From an uncultured Prevotellaceae bacterium (lineage in GTDB: Bacteria; Bacteroidota; Bacteroidia; Bacteroidales; Bacteroidaceae), in assembly GCA_900557555.1 (NCBI GenBank), contig USTH01000046.1, positions 1 through 10,329 of the forward strand: DNA of 10,329 nucleotides, written 5' to 3'. The position numbers were made by a program, and so were the translations under genes. Shown piece after piece: positions 1 through 6,875 of the stretch. How positions within the stretch are numbered: the stretch's first letter is position 1; each line of letters opens with the position of its first letter. The notes below the pieces were generated by a model, which was not told the origin of the DNA, ran no database searches, and saw only the letters and a list, made by a program, of their open reading frames with translations.

Positions 1-48
1 TGGGCCACCAAGACCGATGACGTGGACAGGCTGATAGACTTGCTGTAA
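1..48 (+). CDS. C-terminal tail of an upstream gene, possibly low-specificity L-threonine aldolase
   Basis: Frame 1 is open from the first base and ends in TAA at 46-48, giving the 15 residues WATKTDDVDRLIDLL. A 'W-A-T-x-x-x-D-V-D-x-L-I' ending resembles the last helix of PLP-dependent fold-type I enzymes, particularly low-specificity threonine aldolases (threonine to glycine plus acetaldehyde). With 15 residues this is only a resemblance, and another member of the aminotransferase superfamily is equally possible. That this is a real gene end is supported by the inverted-repeat cluster that begins right after the stop codon. Confidence 0.4.
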   Translation, partial: WATKTDDVDRLIDLL

Positions 49-53
49 ATCAA

Positions 54-203
54 AAACGGAGCCCACCCAGGGAAAAACTCCGTTTCAACACAATTCGGCC
101 GTTTGGCCGTAATGACATAAACTCCGCATTTCGGCGGAAACGCATCTCCCTTTCGGGCGAAATGGAATTGCGTTTCCGCCGAAACGTTACTCCGTTTCGG
201 CCG
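54..203. repeat. Cluster of GC-rich inverted repeats built on CTCCGTTTC / CGGAAACG motifs
   Basis: Short related words recur in both orientations in about 150 bases. ACTCCGTTTC occurs at 77-86 and 189-198, ACTCCG at 121-126, and its complement AAACGGAG at 54-61. Inverted pairs are AAACGGAG 54-61 with CTCCGTTT 78-85; CGGCC 96-100 with GGCCG 105-109 around a GTTT loop; and the 16-bp pair 129-144 / 169-184. The stretch is far richer in G+C than the AT-rich leader that follows. Reading frames through it on either strand give Arg/Phe/Asn-rich low-complexity peptides, as expected from translated repeats, so none is called as a gene. It looks like a REP-type intergenic repeat cluster; copies elsewhere cannot be seen from this window. 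Confidence 0.7.
129..184. repeat. 16-bp perfect inverted repeat with a nested hairpin
   Basis: TTTCGGCGGAAACGCA at 129-144 is exactly complementary to TGCGTTTCCGCCGAAA at 169-184. Inside the 24-base loop, TTTCG (151-155) and CGAAA (158-162) form a second small hairpin. There is no T-run after the right arm, so it is not a classical intrinsic terminator. It is the core of the surrounding repeat cluster and could form a cruciform in DNA or a strong stem in RNA. Confidence 0.85.
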
Positions 204-467
204 ATGCGAGCCAGCAAGAAGGCTCTGTTCAACTCTTCAGAAGGCCCAAAAAGAAGCCGCCAACGTTTTTTTACTGCATCTTGTGAAAAAAGTGTACAGG
301 CCCCGAACTCTCGCAAGTCAGAACACGGTGGGGTTCAGCAAAATGGTTTTACATATTGTTTTTGTTTTTTGCACACCCTATATTTTCGTGTGCAAAATAA
401 ATGTTAATAGTTCACCGCACAGTGTTGTTTTTCAAAGCAATAATATATATTTATTTAATAATTTAAC
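204..467. other. Non-coding leader upstream of the acyl-CoA ligase
   Basis: This AT-rich stretch lies between the repeat cluster and the ligase promoter. Short open frames cross it (for example 162-407 and 283-531), but their products are low-complexity or lack family resemblance, and the first starts inside the repeats. The only clear structure is the palindrome at 367-397. The last 40 bases are a run of A/T typical of the region in front of a bacterial promoter. Confidence 0.5.
367..397. promoter_or_regulatory. 10-bp palindrome, candidate operator
   Basis: TTTTGCACAC (367-376) is exactly complementary to GTGTGCAAAA (388-397), with an 11-base AT-rich spacer. Because T precedes and A follows the GC core, an RNA hairpin here would lack the trailing U-run of a terminator on either strand. 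A two-fold symmetric site with half-sites centred about two helical turns apart, about 70-100 bases upstream of the putative promoter, suits a dimeric regulator. The regulator is unknown. Confidence 0.4.
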
Positions 468-475
468 TATTTTTG
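468..475 (+). promoter_or_regulatory. Putative Bacteroidetes-type -7 box (TATTTTTG) for the acyl-CoA ligase
   Basis: TATTTTTG fits the Bacteroidetes primary-sigma -7 consensus TAnnTTTG and lies 65 bases before the ligase ATG. The upstream sequence is strongly A/T-rich. No good -33 TTG element is seen at the usual 19-21-base spacing, which lowers the confidence. Confidence 0.5.
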
Positions 476-540
476 CCGACAAGTTTCACCCGAAACTGCA
501 CACCAACAGCAAATGTGCAGTTCTCCTCTAAACTCTCTAT

Positions 541-2199
541 ATGATAGAACGATTTCTAAAACAGACCAGCTTCAAAGATAACGAAGACTACACGCGCAAC
601 TTGCAGTTCATTGTACCCGAGAACTTCAATTTCGCCTATGACGTGATGGACAGATGGGCGGCAGAAGCACCCGACGACAACGCCATCATGTGGGTCAGCG
701 AAACCGGAGAGGAGAAAGAGATTACATTTCTGCAACTCAAGGAGGAAAGCGACCGTGCCGCAAGCTACCTCATGAGCCTCGGCATCGGCCGTGGTGACAT
801 GGTAATGCTTATCCTGAAACGGCGCTATGAATTCTGGATTGCCACCATCGCCCTGCACAAGATAGGTGCCATTGCCATTCCGGCCACCCACATGCTCACC
901 ACACTAGACATTGTCTACCGAAACAACAAAGCGAGCATCAAGGGCATCATCTGCGTGGGCGAGGACTACGTGCTCACACAAGTGAAAAACGCCATGCCAC
1001 AAAGCCCCACCGTAGAAGTGTTGGCAAGCATCGGCCCCAAGGTGCCCGAAGGTTTTCACGACTGGTGCAAAGAGGTTTGCGAGGCTCCCACATTTGTGCG
1101 TCCCGCCTTTGTAAACTCCAACGACGACATCATGCTCGTCTACTTTACCAGTGGCACCAGCGGCGAACCCAAGATGGTGGCCCACGACTTCACCTACCCC
1201 ATAGGCCATATTCCGACAGGAGTGTTCTGGCACAATCTGCACCGCGGCAGCATACACCTCACCGTGGCAGACACCGGGTGGGCTAAGGCCGCTTGGGGCA
1301 AGCTCTACGGACAGTGGTTTGCCGGAGCAACAGTCTTTGTGTACTCCCACGAGAAGTTCAACGCCCTCAAGTTGCTCAAAGTGATGGAACACTACAAGGT
1401 GACATCATTCTGTGCGCCACCTACCGTCTACCGCTTTCTAATACACGAAGACCTTTCGCAGTTTGACCTCAGCTCACTCGAACACTGCACCACAGCAGGC
1501 GAAGCACTTAACCCCTCTGTATTTGAGCGTTTCAAGGCCATCACAGGCATCACTCTATACGAAGGATTCGGACAGACCGAAACCACCATGACTCTCGGCA
1601 CAATGCCATGGACAACCCCAAAGCCCGGAAGCATGGGCATCCCGAATCCACAATACGACATAGCCCTCTTGCGTCCTGATGGCACGCCTTGCAACGACAA
1701 CGAAAACGGAGAGATTGTAGTCCGCACTCCCAACGGCAAGCCAATAGGCCTGTTCAAAGAATACTACAACGACCCCCAGCTAACCCATGAGGTGTGGCAC
1801 GACGGTCACTATCACACGGGCGATGTGGCATATCGCGACCAAGACGGCTACTACTGGTTTGTAGGCCGCACCGACGATGTCATCAAGAGCAGCGGATACC
1901 GCATAGGGCCCTTTGAAGTGGAAAGCGCCCTAATGAGCCACCCTGCAGTGGTGGAGTGCGCCATTACCGGAGTGCCCGACGACTTGCGTGGCATGGTCAT
2001 AAAGGCCACTGTGGTAATTAGCAAGACATGGCACGGTGTCACGGGCGATGCTCTGGTCAAGGAACTGCAGGAACACGTCAAACACATCACCGCACCCTAC
2101 AAGTATCCGCGCATAGTGGAGTTCGTTGAAGAACTACCCAAAACCATCAGCGGCAAGATACGACGTGTGGAGATACGCGAGAAAGACAATGCAAAATAA
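541..2199 (+). CDS. AMP-forming acyl-CoA synthetase, medium-chain (ACSM)-like
   Basis: Predicted cytoplasmic enzyme of 552 residues that adenylates a carboxylic acid with ATP and transfers it to CoA. The ANL-superfamily motifs are complete: P-loop YFTSGTSGEPK (201-211), YEGFGQTET (340-348), YHTGD (424-428), GRTDDVIKSSGYR (442-454) and the C-terminal KTISGKIRR, with catalytic Lys at 539. The 'DTGWAKAAWG' segment and 'SGYRIGPFEVE' hinge favour the medium-chain acyl-CoA ligase branch over classical acetyl-CoA synthetase, which has a longer N-terminal region and 'SGHRLG'. Length is normal for the family. The ATG at 541 is the first in frame and lies 65 bases after the -7 box. The etfBA-dehydrogenase operon starts 1 kb downstream in the same direction, suggesting that this ligase supplies its CoA substrate. 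Chain length and true substrate (short, branched or aromatic acid) are unknown. Confidence 0.9.
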   Translation: MIERFLKQTSFKDNEDYTRNLQFIVPENFNFAYDVMDRWAAEAPDDNAIMWVSETGEEKEITFLQLKEESDRAASYLMSLGIGRGDMVMLILKRRYEFWIATIALHKIGAIAIPATHMLTTLDIVYRNNKASIKGIICVGEDYVLTQVKNAMPQSPTVEVLASIGPKVPEGFHDWCKEVCEAPTFVRPAFVNSNDDIMLVYFTSGTSGEPKMVAHDFTYPIGHIPTGVFWHNLHRGSIHLTVADTGWAKAAWGKLYGQWFAGATVFVYSHEKFNALKLLKVMEHYKVTSFCAPPTVYRFLIHEDLSQFDLSSLEHCTTAGEALNPSVFERFKAITGITLYEGFGQTETTMTLGTMPWTTPKPGSMGIPNPQYDIALLRPDGTPCNDNENGEIVVRTPNGKPIGLFKEYYNDPQLTHEVWHDGHYHTGDVAYRDQDGYYWFVGRTDDVIKSSGYRIGPFEVESALMSHPAVVECAITGVPDDLRGMVIKATVVISKTWHGVTGDALVKELQEHVKHITAPYKYPRIVEFVEELPKTISGKIRRVEIREKDNAK

Positions 2200-2203
2200 T
2201 CAC

Positions 2204-2235
2204 ATAGGATAGTTGTTAAAAATAACTACACCTAT
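2204..2235 (+). terminator. Weak stem-loop after the acyl-CoA ligase
   Basis: ATAGG (2204-2208) pairs with CCTAT (2231-2235), and TAGTT (2210-2214) with AACTA (2224-2228), giving an interrupted 10-bp stem with a 9-base loop, beginning five bases after the ligase stop codon. The following bases are T-rich (TGGTTTGGTTTC) but not a clean T-run, so it may be a weak terminator or only a 3'-end structure. Confidence 0.35.
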
Positions 2236-2654
2236 TGGTTTGGTTTCTCTCCGCCATCCTTTTTCATGAAAATCCTCTTGCGAAGTTCCTCGCACAAGCT
2301 GGCCGTTTTCATCCTGCGGTCATTGAATTGTCTCCTTAATATGAGATTGGGAATGCCGTCCTTGGACTCTTGCAATTTATAGTCGGACAATCACTTATCA
2401 CTATCAACGCGCTCTGTCTATGCCGTCAGGGATAGGGCCACCACTTCCAAGTCAGAAAACTTAGGAACAGAACCACTGCGTGGAACATTTCCCGATTCCT
2501 TGACAATATTTCCAGAGAATTGCTTGCATACCTCAAGCATTTTGACGACTTTTGTAAAAAGGTTGCACCTACGGTGATTTAAACTTAATGTTTTAAATTC
2601 CACTAAGTTACTAAAAATCAGCGACACGTGTATCTTTTCACTCTTATTTATCAA
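2232..2654 (-). pseudogene. Truncated, degenerate IS982-like transposase
   Basis: On the minus strand one frame runs from ATG at 2654 to TAG at 2234-2232 and is interrupted by TAG (2420-2418) and TGA (2393-2391). The pieces read as one protein: ...VKMLEVCKQFSGNIVKESG, then VPKFSDLEVVALSLTA, stop, TERVDSDK, stop, LSDYKLQESKDGIPNLI, then RRQFNDRRMKTASLCEELRK. The 'PKFSDLEVVALSLTAE...' and 'RRQFNDRR' patterns are those I associate with the N-terminal half of Bacteroidetes IS982-family transposases. An intact protein would be about twice as long (near 290 residues); the catalytic DDE half is missing. Continuity of frame across both stops indicates point-mutation decay after a deletion. The true start may be nearer 'CNLFTKVVKM' than the ATG at 2654. 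No terminal inverted repeats or target duplication were identified. Confidence 0.7.
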
Positions 2655-2704
2655 CTTAAATTAATTTCGCCAACGAGTTAAAAGAACATTATTTATTTCA
2701 GTAT

Positions 2705-2986
2705 ATGGGTAGAGAAACAAACACTCCAAAATGGCTGGAAGAGCTGGCAAAGGCAAACAATGAAATGTCATGTCGTAGAAACTATGCCGACAAGGCAGTT
2801 GAGAATTTGCTTGAAACCATAAAGGAATTCCGCCTTTGCGAGAGCATGACGCTTGACGAATGGCAGGCTTTTTACAAAGATAAAATCGGGGCGCAATACG
2901 CCATTTCCACCATGCTCATGGCAAGCGGTGAACTTGAATTAGTCTGCCCAACCAGGGATGAATTTATTGAAAAACTGCTTTATTAA
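2705..2986 (+). CDS. Small hypothetical protein (93 residues)
   Basis: I do not recognise this protein. It starts at the ATG at 2705 and ends in TAA at 2984-2986. It is soluble-looking, with no signal peptide or membrane segment, rich in charged residues and probably all-helical: helix WLEELAKANNEM (about 10-21), a basic patch RRNYADK (24-30), helix AVENLLETIKEF (31-42), helix TLDEWQAFYKDKIG (49-62) and a C-terminal DEFIEKLLY. It lies between the transposase remnant and the etf operon. A weak promoter-like TAATTTCG at 2662-2669 precedes it. The composition is balanced and protein-like, unlike the shadow frames around it. It could be cargo left by a mobile element or a lineage-specific small protein; function unknown. 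Confidence 0.6.
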   Translation: MGRETNTPKWLEELAKANNEMSCRRNYADKAVENLLETIKEFRLCESMTLDEWQAFYKDKIGAQYAISTMLMASGELELVCPTRDEFIEKLLY

Positions 2987-2988
2987 GC

Positions 2989-3011
2989 AACAGGCCATAA
3001 TGGTGCTGTTT
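2989..3011 (+). terminator. Possible weak terminator after the 93-residue gene
   Basis: AACAG (2989-2993) pairs with CTGTT (3006-3010), and CCA (2995-2997) with TGG (3001-3003), around a TAA loop and a small internal loop. Only three T follow. It begins right after the stop codon, which is its main support. Confidence 0.3.
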
Positions 3012-3102
3012 AGGCTCTACCCTATGCCTGTATTCTTACACAAAAAGGGCGAGAAAGTGCGTTTTTAGATATATAACTCGCTGAATATTCGGAAACTATT
3101 AG

Positions 3103-3110
3103 TATCTTTG
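3103..3110 (+). promoter_or_regulatory. Bacteroidetes-type -7 box (TATCTTTG) for the etfBA-dehydrogenase operon
   Basis: TATCTTTG matches TAnnTTTG exactly and is identical to the -7 box of the secreted-protein operon at 6994-7001. It lies 110 bases before the etfB ATG, leaving a leader of about 100 bases. No convincing -33 TTG is seen at the usual spacing. It is the best promoter candidate between 2987 and 3221. Confidence 0.6.
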
Positions 3111-3138
3111 CATTTTGGAAGTTGTGTATCGTGGAGTT

Positions 3139-3204
3139 ATGGACTTTTCTCCCCTGCACAGGCTATCCACCCTAACTCAAACAATTAGAGAAATAATAAC
3201 TTAA
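3139..3204 (+). CDS. Possible leader peptide (21 residues) upstream of etfB
   Basis: In the leader between the 3103 promoter and etfB, ATG at 3139 opens a 21-codon frame (MDFSPLHRLSTLTQTIREII followed by T) ending in TAA at 3202-3204, 16 bases before the etfB start. GTGGAG at 3131-3136 precedes it, but only two bases from the ATG, which is too close for an ordinary ribosome-binding site. There is no run of one amino acid suggesting attenuation. Its occurrence could be chance. Confidence 0.2.
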   Translation: MDFSPLHRLSTLTQTIREIIT

Positions 3205-3220
3205 CAAGCATCAAAAGAAT

Positions 3221-4102
3221 ATGAGTCTTAACATCGTAGTCTTAGCAAAGCAGGTGCCAGACACACGCAATGTGGGTCCTGATGCGATGACACCAGAGGG
3301 TACGGTAAACCGTGCCGCCCTGCCTGCCGTCTTCAATCCCGAAGACCTCAACGCACTTGAACAAGCTCTCCGCCTGAAGGAGCAATTCCCTGGTTCAAAG
3401 ATTTCAGTATTGACCATGGGTCTGCCCAAATCAGCAGAAGTAATCCGCGAGGCCCTCTACAGAGGCGCCGACGAGGGTTATGTAGTAACCGACCGTCCAC
3501 TTGGCGGGGCCGACACTCTGGCCACCAGCTACACTCTCAGCCAGGCCATAAAGAAAATCGGTGACTACGACATTATTCTCGGCGGCCGTCAGGCCATCGA
3601 CGGAGACACCGCCCAGGTAGGTCCGCAGATTGCAGAGAAACTCGGTCTCACACAAGTGACCTATGCCGAAGAAATAATAAGCCTTGACCCCAAGGCAAAG
3701 AGAATAGTCATCAAGCGCCACATCGACGGAGGCGTAGAGACAGTGGAAGCACCACTGCCACTTGTGGTGACTATTAACGGCAGCGCCGCTCCATGTCGCC
3801 CACGCAACGCCAAGCGCGTGATGAAATACAAAAACGCCACCGCACCCGCCGAGCGCACCCCAGAGCAGAACGCAGCTCTCGCCGACATGCTTAACAAGAA
3901 GCCTTACCTCAACATCACACAGTGGGGCGCAGCCGACATTGATGCCGACCCTGCCCAGATAGGCAAGGCTGGCTCCCCTACCAACGTAAAGGCAGTGCAG
4001 AACATTGTGTTTAAGGCCAAAGAGAGCCGCACCCTCACAGCATCTGACGAAGATATAGACAACCTGATTGTTGAACTCCTGAACGATAAGATTATTGGCT
4101 AA
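3221..4102 (+). CDS. etfB: Electron transfer flavoprotein, beta subunit (bifurcation-type signatures)
   Basis: Cytoplasmic protein of 293 residues that pairs with EtfA and passes electrons to or from acyl-CoA dehydrogenase. It opens with MSLNIVVLAKQVPDT. Conserved blocks are FNPEDLNALEQAL (38-50), GGADTLATS (95-103), GGRQAIDGDTAQVGP (121-135) and IGKAGSPT (247-254). These blocks closely follow the clostridial/Acidaminococcus type of EtfB, which binds a second FAD and can bifurcate electrons, rather than the mitochondrial type that binds AMP; family assignment is from memory of those sequences. It is the first gene of a three-gene operon, and its stop codon is one base from the etfA ATG, which suggests translational coupling. 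Bifurcation itself is inferred, not shown. Confidence 0.93.
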   Translation: MSLNIVVLAKQVPDTRNVGPDAMTPEGTVNRAALPAVFNPEDLNALEQALRLKEQFPGSKISVLTMGLPKSAEVIREALYRGADEGYVVTDRPLGGADTLATSYTLSQAIKKIGDYDIILGGRQAIDGDTAQVGPQIAEKLGLTQVTYAEEIISLDPKAKRIVIKRHIDGGVETVEAPLPLVVTINGSAAPCRPRNAKRVMKYKNATAPAERTPEQNAALADMLNKKPYLNITQWGAADIDADPAQIGKAGSPTNVKAVQNIVFKAKESRTLTASDEDIDNLIVELLNDKIIG

Positions 4103-4103
4103 T

Positions 4104-5144
4104 ATGAACAACGTATTTGTATATTGCGAGATTGAAGGCACAACAGTAAAGGATGTCTCTCTCGAACTTCTGACAAAAGGCCGCAAACTCGCTGACACTC
4201 TCGGAGTGGAGCTGGAATGCATCATTGCGGGCAATGGTCTTGCAGGTGTTGAAAAACAAGTGATGAAATATGGCGTCGACAAGGTGCATGTGTTTGATGC
4301 TGAGGGACTGTTTCCCTACACCTCCAACCCTCACACCGCCCTTGTGGTAAAACTGTTCAAGGAAGAGAAACCCCAGATATGCCTTTTGGGAGCCACCGTC
4401 ATAGGCCGCGACCTCGGCCCACGTGTAAGTTCTGCCCTGTTCAGCGGCCTCACTGCCGACTGCACCGAGCTTGAAATCGGTGACTTCGACATGAACGTGC
4501 GCAACGCCGAAGGCAAGATGGAGAAGAAACACTATGAGCAGCAGCTCTACCAGATACGCCCTGCCTTTGGCGGCAACATCGTGGCTACCATCGTCAACCC
4601 CGAACACCGCCCACAGATGGCAACCGTACGCGAGGGCGTGATGAAGAAAGAAGTGCTCGACGAAAACTACAAGGGACAGGTAGTCAACCACGACGTGGCA
4701 AAATATGTGCCTGAAACAGAATATGTGGTAAAGGTACTCGACCGCCATGTGGAGAAAGCCAAACACAATCTCAAGGGCGCCCCTATTGTCGTGGCAGGTG
4801 GCTATGGTATGGGGTCAAAGGAAGGTTTCGATATGCTCTTTGAACTCGCCAAGGAACTTCACGCCGAAGTGGGTGCCAGCCGTGCCGCTGTTGATGCAGG
4901 GTTCTGCGACCACGACCGTCAGATAGGCCAGACGGGTGTTACCGTGCGCCCCAAGGTTTACATAGCCTGTGGCATCTCTGGCCAGATACAACACATTGCC
5001 GGCATGCAGGAGTCTGGCATAATCATCTCTGTCAACTCTGATGAGAATGCGCCCATCAACACCATAGCAGACTATGTCATCAACGGCACTGTAGAAGAGG
5101 TTGTGCCAAAACTCATCAAGTACTACAAGAAAAACAACAAGTAA
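4104..5144 (+). CDS. etfA: Electron transfer flavoprotein, alpha subunit
   Basis: A 346-residue partner of EtfB. The C-terminal FAD domain is complete: GGYGMGSKEGF (232-242), SRAAVDAG (from Ser259-Arg260), QIGQTG (273-278), GISGQIQH (290-297) and NSDENAPI (from Asn311). The N-terminal part (MNNVFVYCEIEGTTV) is the usual EtfA alpha/beta domain. The ATG at 4104 is preferred: an in-frame TTG at 4095 would overlap the end of etfB and add only three residues, while MNNVFVYCE is the natural-looking start. It follows etfB by one base and precedes the dehydrogenase by six, so all three are almost certainly cotranscribed. No ferredoxin-like N-terminal extension is present, unlike some bifurcating EtfA proteins. 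Confidence 0.94.
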   Translation: MNNVFVYCEIEGTTVKDVSLELLTKGRKLADTLGVELECIIAGNGLAGVEKQVMKYGVDKVHVFDAEGLFPYTSNPHTALVVKLFKEEKPQICLLGATVIGRDLGPRVSSALFSGLTADCTELEIGDFDMNVRNAEGKMEKKHYEQQLYQIRPAFGGNIVATIVNPEHRPQMATVREGVMKKEVLDENYKGQVVNHDVAKYVPETEYVVKVLDRHVEKAKHNLKGAPIVVAGGYGMGSKEGFDMLFELAKELHAEVGASRAAVDAGFCDHDRQIGQTGVTVRPKVYIACGISGQIQHIAGMQESGIIISVNSDENAPINTIADYVINGTVEEVVPKLIKYYKKNNK

Positions 5145-5150
5145 CACACC

Positions 5151-6860
5151 ATGGCAAACTATTATAACGAAGAGATTAAGTTTCAGCTTAGTCACCCACT
5201 GATGAAACGCATCGTTGAGCTCAAGGAGCGCAACTTTGCCGACAAGGACGAATTTGACTACGCCCCTCAGGACTTTGAGGACGCAATGGACTCCTACGAC
5301 CGCATTCTTGACCTCACTGGCGACATCGCCGCCAACATCATAGCCCCTAACGCCGAAGATGTTGATGCTGAAGGCCCCCACTGCGAGAACGGCCGTGTGC
5401 GCTATGCCTCAAAGACCTACGAGAACCTTGACGCCACCACTAAGGCTGGTCTGAACGGCGTGACCATGCCGCGCCGCTATGGTGGTCTCAACTTCCCGTG
5501 CGCCCCTTATACGGCCATCAACGAGATGATTGCGACAGCCGATGCCGGATTTGAAAACATCTGGTCACTACAAGACTGTATCGAGACCCTCTACGAGTTC
5601 GGCAGCGAGGACCAGCGCCAGCGTTTTGTGCCACGCGTATGTAAGGGTGAAACAATGTCAATGGACCTCACCGAACCTGATGCCGGCTCCGACCTTCAGA
5701 GCGTGATGCTCAAGGCCACTTATGACGAAAAGGAAGACTGCTGGCGACTCAACGGTTGCAAACGTTTTATCACCAACGGCGACTCTGACATTCACCTCGT
5801 GCTTGCGCGCTCCGAAGAGGGAACAAAAGACGGCCGCGGCCTCTCAATGTTCATCTACGACAAGAATCAGGGTGGCGTCAACGTGCGTCGCATTGAAAAC
5901 AAACTCGGCATACACGGTTCGCCTACCTGCGAGCTGGTCTACAAGAACGCCAAGGCAGAACTATGCGGTGACCGCAAGCTCGGCCTTATCAAATACGTCA
6001 TGGCACTGATGAACGGCGCACGTCTCGGCATTGCTGCCCAATCTGTAGGCATCAGCCAGGCCGCTTACAATGAAGCACTCGCCTACGCCAAAGACCGCAA
6101 GCAGTTCGGACAAGCCATCATCAACTTCCCTGCCGTCTACGAGATGCTGGCCAACATGAAGGCCAAACTTGATGCCGGCCGTTCACTGCTCTACATGACA
6201 GCGCGCTATGTTGACATCTACAAGTGTCTGGAAGACATCGCCCGCGAGCGTAAGCTCACTCCCGAAGAGCGTCAGGAGCAGAAGAAGTACTCGCGCATGG
6301 CCGACGCCTTCACTCCGCTGGCCAAAGGCACCAATTCGGAGTACGCCAACCAGAACTCCTACAACTCTATCCAGATACACGGCGGTTCAGGCTTTATGCT
6401 CGAATATGCCTGTCAGCGTCTCTACCGAGATGCCCGCATCACTTCTATCTATGAGGGAACTACCCAGTTGCAGGTCGTTGCCGCCATACGCTATATCACC
6501 AACGGCACATACCTCAACATTATCCGCGAAATAGAGCAGGAGACTGTCAGCGCCGAGATGCAGCCACTCTTCGACCGCGCCAAGGCCCTCACTGCAAAAC
6601 TCGAAGCGTGCGTGAACTACATAAAGGAGGCCCAAAACCAAGAACTTCAGGACTTGGCAGCACGCCACCTCTATGACATCACCGCCAACACCATGATGGC
6701 ACATCTCATCACACTCGATGCCAGCCGTGCACCAGAACTCTTCGCCAAGAGCGCACAGGTGTTCCTCAACATAGCCGAGGCTGAGGTGGAGAAGAACGAA
6801 AAATACATTCTCAACCTCAACGCCGACCAGTTGGCAAACTACAGGCAACAGGAGGGATAA
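5151..6860 (+). CDS. Acyl-CoA dehydrogenase with C-terminal extension
   Basis: FAD enzyme of 569 residues that interconverts acyl-CoA and trans-2-enoyl-CoA and exchanges electrons with EtfAB. Visible motifs are the first family signature MSMDLTEPDAGSD (169-181), the FAD-contact segment DRKQFGQ (315-321), QIHGGSGFMLEYACQRLYRD (about 407-426) and SIYEGTTQLQ, in which Glu435 is in the usual catalytic-base position. At 569 residues it is much longer than the 380-residue short-chain enzymes. The excess is an N-terminal extension, a charged helical insert (KLTPEERQEQKKYSR) and about 120 helical residues after the catalytic loop, as in the long dehydrogenase subfamily with an extra C-terminal domain. 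Substrate cannot be deduced. No hydratase, thiolase or beta-hydroxyacyl-CoA dehydrogenase gene accompanies it here. It is the last gene before the terminator at 6924. Confidence 0.92.
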   Translation: MANYYNEEIKFQLSHPLMKRIVELKERNFADKDEFDYAPQDFEDAMDSYDRILDLTGDIAANIIAPNAEDVDAEGPHCENGRVRYASKTYENLDATTKAGLNGVTMPRRYGGLNFPCAPYTAINEMIATADAGFENIWSLQDCIETLYEFGSEDQRQRFVPRVCKGETMSMDLTEPDAGSDLQSVMLKATYDEKEDCWRLNGCKRFITNGDSDIHLVLARSEEGTKDGRGLSMFIYDKNQGGVNVRRIENKLGIHGSPTCELVYKNAKAELCGDRKLGLIKYVMALMNGARLGIAAQSVGISQAAYNEALAYAKDRKQFGQAIINFPAVYEMLANMKAKLDAGRSLLYMTARYVDIYKCLEDIARERKLTPEERQEQKKYSRMADAFTPLAKGTNSEYANQNSYNSIQIHGGSGFMLEYACQRLYRDARITSIYEGTTQLQVVAAIRYITNGTYLNIIREIEQETVSAEMQPLFDRAKALTAKLEACVNYIKEAQNQELQDLAARHLYDITANTMMAHLITLDASRAPELFAKSAQVFLNIAEAEVEKNEKYILNLNADQLANYRQQEG

Positions 6861-6875
6861 GCCAAACAGACATAC

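Noticed and set aside
50..316. Minus-strand 88-residue open frame and the overlapping plus-strand frame 162-407
   Set aside because: Both are translations of the inverted-repeat cluster, with Arg/Phe/Asn-rich low-complexity products and no proper start context.
4095..4103. TTG start for etfA
   Set aside because: It would overlap the etfB stop and add three residues; the ATG at 4104 gives the usual EtfA opening.
3431..4282. Minus-strand 283-residue open frame opposite etfB/etfA
   Set aside because: It lies entirely opposite two clearly recognised genes, and its composition (Cys, His and Val rich) is that of an antisense shadow.
4092..4766. Minus-strand 224-residue open frame opposite etfA
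   Set aside because: Antisense shadow of a conserved gene; no family resemblance.
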